Assembly: GCF_014217625.1 (NCBI RefSeq)
Contig: NZ_CP043641.1
Location: forward strand, 3,348,001-3,412,000
Source of the DNA: Leifsonia shinshuensis
GTDB taxonomy: Bacteria; Actinomycetota; Actinomycetes; Actinomycetales; Microbacteriaceae
Length of the DNA: 64,000 nt
Direction: 5' to 3'
Below the pieces are notes generated by a model. It worked only from the letters and a program-made list of their open reading frames with translations. It searched no databases and had not been told where the DNA came from. This document shows positions 58,402-64,000 of the stretch, piece by piece. Every line of letters begins with the position of its first letter. Positions within the stretch are counted from its first letter, which is position 1. Made by a program: the position numbers and the translations under genes.

Positions 58402-60720
58402 CTAGGCGACCGTCGGGCCGAAGTGCTCCGGGAGCGTGGAGCGGTGCACGCCGCGCAGCTCCTCGATGCCGACCGTGAACAGGTCCTGCACCTCGAGCAC
58501 CGGCTGGGCGCCCACCTCGGCGTCGGTGACGCCGATGCGGAGCAGGGGCACACCGCGTCCCTCGCAGAGCCCGCGGAACTTCACGTCGTCCTCGCGCGGC
58601 ACCGAGACGATGACGCGAGCGGTGGACTCGCTGAACAGCGCGGTCGCGGCGTCCACGCCGTCGCGCTCCAGCACCTCGCCGAGCCAGACGCGGGCGCCGA
58701 CGCCGAACCGCATGACGCTCTCGGCCAGCGCCTGGGCGAGGCCGCCGTCGGCGAGGTCGTGCGCCGACGAGACGAGGCCCTCGACTGAGGCCGCGTGCAG
58801 CGTCTCCGCCAGGGTGCGCTCCGCCGCGAGATCGATCGCCGGCGGGCGTCCGCCGAGGTGGCCGTGGACGGTGCCGGCCCACGCCGACCCGTCGAGCTCC
58901 TCGCGGGTGACGCCGAGCAGGTAGATGTTCTCGCCCTCGTCCTGCCAGCCGGCCGGGATGCGGCGCGCGACGTCGTCGATCACGCCGAGCACGCCGACGA
59001 CCGGGGTCGGGAAGATCGGGACATCGCCGGTCTGGTTGTAGAACGACACGTTGCCGCCGGTGACCGGGATCTCGAGCTCTAGGCAGGCGTCGGAGAGGCC
59101 CTCGACCGCCTGCGAGAACTGCCACATCACCTCGGGGTTCTCCGGGCTGCCGAAGTTGAGGCAGTCGGTGACCGCGGCGGGGACGGCGCCGGAGGCGGCC
59201 ACGTTGCGGTAGGCCTCCGCGAGGGCGAGCTTGGCGCCCTGCTTCGGGTCGAGCTGGCAGTACCGGCCGTTGGCGTCGGTCGCGATCGCGAAGCCGAGCC
59301 CGCTCTCCTCGTCGACGCGGATCATGCCCGAGTCGTCCGGGAAGGAGAGCGCGGTGTTGCCGCCGACGAAGTAGTCGTATTGGTCGGTGATCCAGCTCTT
59401 GTCGGCCAGGTTGGCGCTGCCGAGCAGGGCGAGCACCTGCTCGCGCAGCTCGTCGCCGGTGCTGGGGCGCGCGAGCACGCTGGCGGAGTCGGCCTGGAGG
59501 GCGTCGATCCAGGTCGGGTAGGCGACCGGGCGCTCGTACACCGGCCCGTCGACCGCGACGGTGCGCGGGTCGACGTTGACGATCTCCTCGCCCTTCCAGT
59601 TGATGACGAGGCGGCCGGTCTCGGTGACCTCGCCCAGCACGCTGGTCTCGACATCCCACCTGGCCGTGACGGCGAGGAAGGCGTCGAGCAGCTCGGGCTT
59701 GACGACCGCCATCATGCGCTCCTGGCTCTCGGACATGAGGATCTCCTCCGCCGTGAGCGTGGGGTCGCGCAGCAGGACCTTGTCGAGCTCGACGAACATG
59801 CCGCCGTCGCCGTTGGAGGCCAGCTCGCTCGTCGCGCAGGAGATGCCGGCGGCGCCGAGGTCCTGGATGCCCTCCACGAGCTTGTCGCGGAACAGCTCGA
59901 GGCAGCACTCGATGAGCACCTTCTCGGCGAACGGGTCGCCGACCTGCACGGCCGGCCGCTTGGTCGGGCCGCCCTCGGAGAAGGTGTCGGAGGCCAGGAT
60001 GCTCGCGCCGCCGATGCCGTCGCCGCCGGTGCGGGCGCCGAACAGGACCACCTTGTTACCGGTGCCGGACGCGTTGGCGAGGTGAAGGTCCTCGTGCCGC
60101 AGCACGCCGACCGAGAGCGCGTTGACCAGGGGGTTGCCCTGGTAGACGGAGTCGAAGTAGGTCTCGCCGCCGATGTTCGGCAGGCCGAGGCAGTTGCCGT
60201 AGAACGAGATGCCGGAGACGACGCCGTGGACGACGCGCGCGGTGTCCGGGTCGTCGATGCGGCCGAATCGGAGCTGGTCCATGACCGCGACCGGGCGCGC
60301 GCCCATGGAGATGATGTCGCGGACGATGCCGCCGACGCCGGTCGCCGCGCCCTGGAACGGCTCGATGTAGGAGGGGTGGTTGTGCGACTCCACCTTGAAG
60401 GTGACCGCCCAGCCCTCGCCGACGTCCACGACACCGGCGTTCTCGCCCATGCCGACCATGAGATTCTTCTTCATCGCGGGCGTGACCTTCTGGCCGAACT
60501 GGCGCAGGTAGATCTTGGACGACTTGTAGGAGCAGTGCTCCGACCACATCACCGAGTACATCGCCAGCTCGCCCGAGGTGGGGCGGCGGCCCAGGATCTC
60601 CCGGATCTGCGCGTACTCGTCGTCCTTGAGGCCGAGCGCCGCGTACGGCTGCTCCTTCTCCGGAGTCGCGGCGGCGTTCGCGACGGTGTCGACGACATGC
60701 TGGACGGTGGTGTCGGTCAC
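58402..60720 (-). CDS. purL: Phosphoribosylformylglycinamidine synthase II
   Basis: A 772-residue ATP-dependent subunit that converts FGAR to FGAM in purine synthesis, together with PurS and PurQ (not in this window). Seen: [18 protein letters not shown] near residue 55, [20 protein letters not shown] near 110 (the E-S-H-N-H-P-S motif), the first ATP-binding half with [14 protein letters not shown] near 240, [15 protein letters not shown] near 297, and a second half with [12 protein letters not shown] near 560 and [12 protein letters not shown] near 665. The start is the GTG at 60720; TGGAG lies 9 nt upstream and TAGACT about 45 nt upstream may be the -10. Confidence 0.96.
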   Translation of the reverse strand: MTDTTVQHVVDTVANAAATPEKEQPYAALGLKDDEYAQIREILGRRPTSGELAMYSVMWSEHCSYKSSKIYLRQFGQKVTPAMKKNLMVGMGENAGVVDVGEGWAVTFKVESHNHPSYIEPFQGAATGVGGIVRDIISMGARPVAVMDQLRFGRIDDPDTARVVHGVVSGISFYGNCLGLPNIGGETYFDSVYQGNPLVNALSVGVLRHEDLHLANASGTGNKVVLFGARTGGDGIGGASILASDTFSEGGPTKRPAVQVGDPFAEKVLIECCLELFRDKLVEGIQDLGAAGISCATSELASNGDGGMFVELDKVLLRDPTLTAEEILMSESQERMMAVVKPELLDAFLAVTARWDVETSVLGEVTETGRLVINWKGEEIVNVDPRTVAVDGPVYERPVAYPTWIDALQADSASVLARPSTGDELREQVLALLGSANLADKSWITDQYDYFVGGNTALSFPDDSGMIRVDEESGLGFAIATDANGRYCQLDPKQGAKLALAEAYRNVAASGAVPAAVTDCLNFGSPENPEVMWQFSQAVEGLSDACLELEIPVTGGNVSFYNQTGDVPIFPTPVVGVLGVIDDVARRIPAGWQDEGENIYLLGVTREELDGSAWAGTVHGHLGGRPPAIDLAAERTLAETLHAASVEGLVSSAHDLADGGLAQALAESVMRFGVGARVWLGEVLERDGVDAATALFSESTARVIVSVPREDDVKFRGLCEGRGVPLLRIGVTDAEVGAQPVLEVQDLFTVGIEELRGVHRSTLPEHFGPTVA

Positions 60721-60764
60721 GCGGGCACTCCAGGCTGCTGGCGGTGGTGGGGATGGGAGCCAGT

Positions 60765-61022
60765 CTACCGGGGGTCGGGAGCGCCCGGCCCCGCGTGCCG
60801 ACTTCGGAACCATCTCGCCGATGTGTAGATTGCTGCGACCACACCGCCCGACGCAGCCAGTAGTCCCGCGCCGAAGATGGCGATGCCGATCGGGTCCAGC
60901 CGACCCGGCGTCCCCAGCTGATCGGCTCGAAGAGCCGCGGAGAAGAGCTCGCCACCCGCCCAGAGCGCTGCGATCGATCCGGCGGTGACGGAAGCCACGG
61001 CGACGAGGAGCGGTCTCTTCAT
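60765..61022 (-). CDS. Small membrane protein, unknown
   Basis: An 85-residue protein with two hydrophobic helices: [20 protein letters not shown] and [20 protein letters not shown], joined by a short loop containing [11 protein letters not shown]. The tail [19 protein letters not shown] is basic and would be cytoplasmic. It starts 17 bp after the DUF2599 gene and is probably co-transcribed with it. I recognise no family; a role linked to the secreted neighbour is possible. Confidence 0.65.
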   Translation of the reverse strand: MKRPLLVAVASVTAGSIAALWAGGELFSAALRADQLGTPGRLDPIGIAIFGAGLLAASGGVVAAIYTSARWFRSRHAGPGAPDPR

Positions 61023-61039
61023 TTCGTCAGCTCTGCATC

Positions 61040-61999
61040 TCAGGGGTTGCAACCGGCGAGCACGGTGCGCGCATAGCCGACATCGGGCCGCCAGGAGTCG
61101 AGATTCCAGGGGGCCTTCCAGATGCCGACGTTCGCTGCATGGCAGACGAGTTGGTCGCGCCACTTGTTGCCCTGGTAAGCGGAAGGAACGAGCGCACGGT
61201 AGTTCGCGTAGATCGTGTCACCGCTGTAGGCGTTCCATTTGATCTGCGCCGGGTAGACGCTGATGTACGTGCCCTGAGCGCCACTGTTCTGAACAACTTT
61301 GGTGTAGAAGGCGTTACTTCCGAGAGTGGTCGGGTCCGCGACGATCGGGTAGGTCGATCTCGCGTCGTGCTCGACGATCTGCGTGAGAGTGTTCCCGGTG
61401 ACGATGTAACGGGTCGCGACCGCCTTTCCCCTGGCGTCCCTGGCCCACGGCTCCGCGATCGACGCGACCAGATCGCCGGACGAGCCGATCAGCACGACGC
61501 CGCCGTCCGGGAGCTGCGCGAGTCGCACGTCTCCTGCGTAGTCGTACGCGTACGCCCGAGGAGCGTTCGGCCCCTCGATGATGGTGTGCAGCGACGTTGA
61601 GGAGTCCTCGTTGGCGACTGCCACCGTGGCCGAGCCGTCGTGGTTGTCGTACGAGACGATGCCCGAATCCGAGTTGATCGAGCCGCTCGCGCTTTTTGCG
61701 GACGGAACCTCGATGGTGAACGTCGTGTCCCCGGCTTCGACCGTGATGCCCTGTTCCGGATCGAGCGGCAGCGTAACAGTCGAGTCGGCTGTTGTGGCTG
61801 TCACTTCAGCCGATGTGGCAGAGGTGTCCTCCGCTGCGTCGTTCACAGCGTCTGGCGCGATCGCGGCGAGCGTCTCTTCGGCGTCTTGAGAAGCGTTGGA
61901 CGAGACTGCCGCGGCTCCGAGTAGCGAGGCCGAGAGCGCCGAGGCACCCAGGACGGCGATCGTCTTCACGACTGTGCGGGATCGCTTGCGAAGCTTCAT
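61040..61999 (-). CDS. Secreted DUF2599 domain protein
   Basis: A 319-residue exported protein. Seen: a basic start MKLRKRSRTVVKT, a hydrophobic helix (IAVLGASALSASLLGAAAVSS) with cleavage near SNAS, an acidic Ala/Thr-rich region, a middle beta-rich domain (TLPLDPEQGITVEAGDTTFT; YDYAGDVRLAQLPDGGVVLI), and a C-terminal DUF2599 domain of about 90 residues with WNAYSGDTIYANYRALVPSA, two cysteines (LVCHAA and LAGCNP) that can pair, and W-R-P-D-V-G. The start has a strong AAGGAG. Base composition is less GC-rich than that of the neighbours. Its function is unknown; a surface or competition role is inference. Confidence 0.82.
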   Translation of the reverse strand: MKLRKRSRTVVKTIAVLGASALSASLLGAAAVSSNASQDAEETLAAIAPDAVNDAAEDTSATSAEVTATTADSTVTLPLDPEQGITVEAGDTTFTIEVPSAKSASGSINSDSGIVSYDNHDGSATVAVANEDSSTSLHTIIEGPNAPRAYAYDYAGDVRLAQLPDGGVVLIGSSGDLVASIAEPWARDARGKAVATRYIVTGNTLTQIVEHDARSTYPIVADPTTLGSNAFYTKVVQNSGAQGTYISVYPAQIKWNAYSGDTIYANYRALVPSAYQGNKWRDQLVCHAANVGIWKAPWNLDSWRPDVGYARTVLAGCNP

Positions 62000-62188
62000 G
62001 AACTACTCCTTCGTAGAATCAATCGTCTAAAATGTAAACACTAACACTGTGATGTTGACACACATGCCGGCCTGTTATCAACCCCGACAGCGATCACTCT
62101 CCGACGCGGAAGGCGCGCTGCCCTGCCGAGTGGCAGGATGTGGACACGTACTGTTGTGCACATCCCGCTGCCGGACGGAAGGCCAGCC
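62000..62188. other. Lower-GC intergenic region upstream of the DUF2599 gene
   Basis: 189 bp between divergent genes. The leftward side has an AT-rich promoter area (TTTACATTTTAGAC around 62028-62040 on the minus strand); on the plus strand TTGACA (62055-62060) and TATCAA (62076-62081) could form a weak promoter with short spacing. I see no gene. The composition contrast supports a transferred origin for the leftward pair. Confidence 0.45.
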
Positions 62189-62566
62189 ATGCAGATCCCA
62201 CGACCGTCGCAGGAGACGATGGAGCTGTTCCGCTCGGTGGTCCCCGACGCCCCGGGTGTCGAGGTCAAGCCGATGTTCGCGAACTTGGGCGCGTTCGTGA
62301 ACGGCAACATGTTCGCCGGACTGTTCGGCGAGAGCGTCGGGGTGCGGCTGCCCGACGACGCCGTGCGCGAGGAGCTGCAGGCGATCGACGGCACCGGTCC
62401 GTACGGGCCGGCCGAGCGGCCGATGGGCGGCTACGTGTCGCTGCCGGCCGCCTGGCGCGACGACCCCGACCGCCTCCGCGAGTGGATCGGCGTCGCGCTG
62501 GAGCAGGTCGGGCGGATGCCGCCGAAGGAGAAGAAGCCGCGCAAGCCGCGCGCGCCGAAGGCCTGA
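62189..62566 (+). CDS. TfoX N-terminal domain protein
   Basis: A 125-residue protein of the TfoX-N family (named after a competence regulator; most members are uncharacterised). Seen: MELFRSVVPDAPGVEVKPMF, then FANLGAFVNGNMFAGLFGES with the family N-G-x-x-F-A pattern, VGVRLPDDAVREELQAIDG, YVSLPAAWRDDPDRLREWIG and a Lys/Pro-rich tail KEKKPRKPRAPKA. The start ATG at 62189 is supported by GGAAGG 8-9 nt upstream; an earlier ATG at 62138 has none. The next gene's leaderless promoter begins 8 bp after the stop. Confidence 0.85.
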   Translation: MQIPRPSQETMELFRSVVPDAPGVEVKPMFANLGAFVNGNMFAGLFGESVGVRLPDDAVREELQAIDGTGPYGPAERPMGGYVSLPAAWRDDPDRLREWIGVALEQVGRMPPKEKKPRKPRAPKA

Positions 62567-62574
62567 CCGCGGAC

Positions 62575-62580
62575 TACTCT
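62575..62580 (+). promoter_or_regulatory. -10 box of the GrpB gene (leaderless)
   Basis: TACTCT, exactly 6 nt before the ATG at 62587. Confidence 0.65.
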
Positions 62581-62586
62581 CGCAGG

Positions 62587-63177
62587 ATGCCGACTCCCGA
62601 GCAGATCACCCACCACTCCGACCCGAACCCGGACGAGGACCCGTGGGTCGATGGGCCGCCGCCTCCCGAGCCGGTCGTGATCGTGGAGTACGACCCGGGC
62701 TGGCCGGAGCGCGCCGCCGCGTTGGCCGCGGACATCCGGGCGGCGCTCGGCGACCGGGTCCTCGGACTCGAGCACGTCGGCTCGACCTCCGTTCCGGGGC
62801 TCGCGGCGAAGGACGTCATCGACCTCGATCTCACCCTCGCCGACTCGCGCGACGAGGCCGCCTACCTGCCCGCGCTGGAGTCGATCGGCTACCGGCTGAC
62901 CATCCGCGAGCCGTCCTGGCACGAGCACCGCTGCCTCACCCGCATGTCCGGGCCGCGCGCGAACCTGCACGTGTGGAGCCCGGACAGCCCGGAGCTGGTG
63001 CGGCACCGGATCTTCCGTGACTGGCTGCGCACCCACCCGGACGACCGGGAGCGGTACGTGGACGCCAAGCGCGCCGCGATCCCGGGCGCCGACGCGGTGC
63101 AGGAGTACAACCTCCGCAAGCAGGCGGTCATCCGCGAGATCTACGACCGTGCGTTCCGGGAGGCCGGGCTGCTGTAG
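62587..63177 (+). CDS. GrpB family nucleotidyltransferase-fold protein
   Basis: A 196-residue protein of the GrpB (UPF0157) family. Seen: VVIVEYDPGWPERAAALAAD near residue 30, the nucleotidyltransferase core GLEHVGSTSVPGLAAKDVID followed by L-D-L near 60-82 (G-S and D-x-D elements), HEHRCLTRMSGPRANLHVWS near 115, and FRDWLRTHPDDRERYVDAKR. These are the conserved blocks of the family, whose reaction is not established. The 28-residue N-terminus is acidic and Pro-rich. The ATG is leaderless by its TACTCT box. Confidence 0.9.
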   Translation: MPTPEQITHHSDPNPDEDPWVDGPPPPEPVVIVEYDPGWPERAAALAADIRAALGDRVLGLEHVGSTSVPGLAAKDVIDLDLTLADSRDEAAYLPALESIGYRLTIREPSWHEHRCLTRMSGPRANLHVWSPDSPELVRHRIFRDWLRTHPDDRERYVDAKRAAIPGADAVQEYNLRKQAVIREIYDRAFREAGLL

Positions 63178-63192
63178 CCGGCCGGGCGCCGC

Positions 63193-64000
63193 TCAGGCGG
63201 TCGGGACCGCCGCCCGCGTCAGCTGGTCGACATCCCGCGCCGCGCCCTGGTCGGCCGACAGCGTCATCGCCGCGTACGCCCGCAGCGCCGCCGACACCGG
63301 CCGCTCCCGATCCAGCGGCCGGAACCCGCGGCCGGACGCCAGCGCCTCCCGCCGCGCGTCGAGCTCCGCATCGGACACCTCCAGGCGGATGCTGCGCGCG
63401 GCGACGTCGATCGTGATCGTGTCGCCGTCCTCCACGAGCGCGATCACGCCGCCGGCCGCCGCCTCGGGCGAGACATGCCCGATCGACAGGCCGGACGTGC
63501 CGCCGGAGAACCGGCCGTCGGTGATCAGCGCGCACTTCGCGCCGAGGCCGCGGCCCTTCAGGAACGACGTCGGGTACAGCATCTCCTGCATCCCCGGGCC
63601 GCCGCGCGGCCCCTCGTAGCGGACCACGACGACGTCGCCGGCCTGCACGCGCTTGGTCAGGATGGCGTCCACGGCCTCCTCCTGCGACTCGACCACCACG
63701 GCCGGGCCGGAGAAAGTCAGGATGCTCGGGTCGACGCCCGCGGTCTTCACCACGGAGCCGTCCGGCGCCAGGTTGCCGCGGAGGATCGCGAGGCCGCCGT
63801 CCGCCGAGTGGGCGTGGGCGACATCCCGGATCACACCGGCCGCGCCGTCGGTGTCGAGTGTCTCCCACCGCGCCGACTGCGACGACGCCTGCGCCGACCG
63901 CACCCCGCCCGGGGCGGCGTGGAACAGCTCGATCGCCTCGTCCGTCGCCGACCCGCCGCGGATGTCCCACTCCGCCAGCCACGACTCCAGGGACGGCGCG
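63193..64000 (-). CDS. ilvD: Dihydroxy-acid dehydratase, C-terminal part (runs off the window)
   Basis: About 268 residues of the 3' half of an enzyme of roughly 615 residues that makes 2-oxoacids for isoleucine and valine synthesis. Seen: the frame is open from the right edge ([20 protein letters not shown]), then [97 protein letters not shown] and [17 protein letters not shown], all strongly conserved in IlvD. Iron-sulfur and metal ligands lie mostly in the missing 5' part. The [10 protein letters not shown] block distinguishes it from unrelated aconitases; the sugar-acid dehydratase EdD is less similar. Confidence 0.94.
   Translation of the reverse strand, partial: APSLESWLAEWDIRGGSATDEAIELFHAAPGGVRSAQASSQSARWETLDTDGAAGVIRDVAHAHSADGGLAILRGNLAPDGSVVKTAGVDPSILTFSGPAVVVESQEEAVDAILTKRVQAGDVVVVRYEGPRGGPGMQEMLYPTSFLKGRGLGAKCALITDGRFSGGTSGLSIGHVSPEAAAGGVIALVEDGDTITIDVAARSIRLEVSDAELDARREALASGRGFRPLDRERPVSAALRAYAAMTLSADQGAARDVDQLTRAAVPTA

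Overview
The window is high-GC, densely packed bacterial DNA, almost certainly from an actinobacterium. A placement in Microbacteriaceae (Leifsonia-like) is my inference, not a search result. The reasons are the strong GC bias, many GTG starts and 4-bp ATGA/GTGA overlaps, LPXTG/sortase surface proteins, the CE1758/CE1759 monooxygenase-reductase pair, DUF3052 and DUF6421 genes, and an Eis-type acetyltransferase. About 60 genes are supported. No tRNA, rRNA, CRISPR array, insertion sequence or prophage was seen, and no gene-free stretch exceeds 300 bp.

Layout. 1-3497 (+): the end of a sugar ABC importer operon (binding protein, two permeases) coupled to a secreted family-43-type glycosidase lipoprotein. 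3705-7032 (-): a DUF6421 gene, an SDR and threonine aldolase. 7381-15279 (-): a sortase pilus/adhesin locus headed by a membrane-tethered ECF sigma factor with an extracellular Ig-like tail, followed by a 1032-residue LPXTG adhesin, a SpaH-like major pilin, a class C sortase and a second sortase. 15564-19214: AlkD-type glycosylase, SDR, small membrane protein, AraC regulator and an SRPBCC protein. 19339-22192 (-): an aliphatic sulfonate/taurine-type ABC importer. 22338-25300: a small secreted protein, an acyltransferase-3 gene broken by an in-frame amber codon, a membrane protein and exonuclease III.

25366-32912: pyrE coupled to a giant Ala/Pro-rich, probably disordered membrane protein with a septum-formation-like C-terminal domain, then DUF4303, a HAD phosphatase, an SpoU-type rRNA/tRNA methyltransferase, DUF3052 and a phosphodiesterase. 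32973-41112 (-): a striking export-type locus with an MMPL transporter whose C-terminus is a decayed ABC ATPase domain, two YhgE/Pip proteins, a TetR regulator and a second, stand-alone decayed ABC ATPase. 41337-46214: purA; a Fic enzyme gene preceded by three identical palindromes at an exact 41-bp period; an Eis acetyltransferase; and a MarR/SRPBCC pair with its own palindromic operator. 46396-53034: ABC/FtsX transporter, chorismate mutase, SDR, Ohr peroxidase, GT2 glycosyltransferase and a RhuM-Fic fusion. 53130-64000: flavin reductase plus luciferase-like monooxygenase, a class A penicillin-binding protein, an EamA exporter, purL, a lower-GC pair ending in a DUF2599 secreted protein, TfoX-N, GrpB, and the 3' part of ilvD at the right edge.

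Themes across genes. At least eleven genes have a TANNNT -10 hexamer exactly 6-7 nt before an ATG/GTG, so leaderless transcription appears common and fixes several starts. A 53-bp repeat (two ATTCG-N3-CGAAT palindromes exactly 40 bp apart) occurs three times between unrelated genes. Several convergent gene pairs share a hairpin that contains one or both stop codons. The best candidates for something undescribed are the MMPL/YhgE/decayed-ATPase locus, the pilus locus with its one-protein sigma/anti-sigma sensor, and the Fic gene with its phased operator array.
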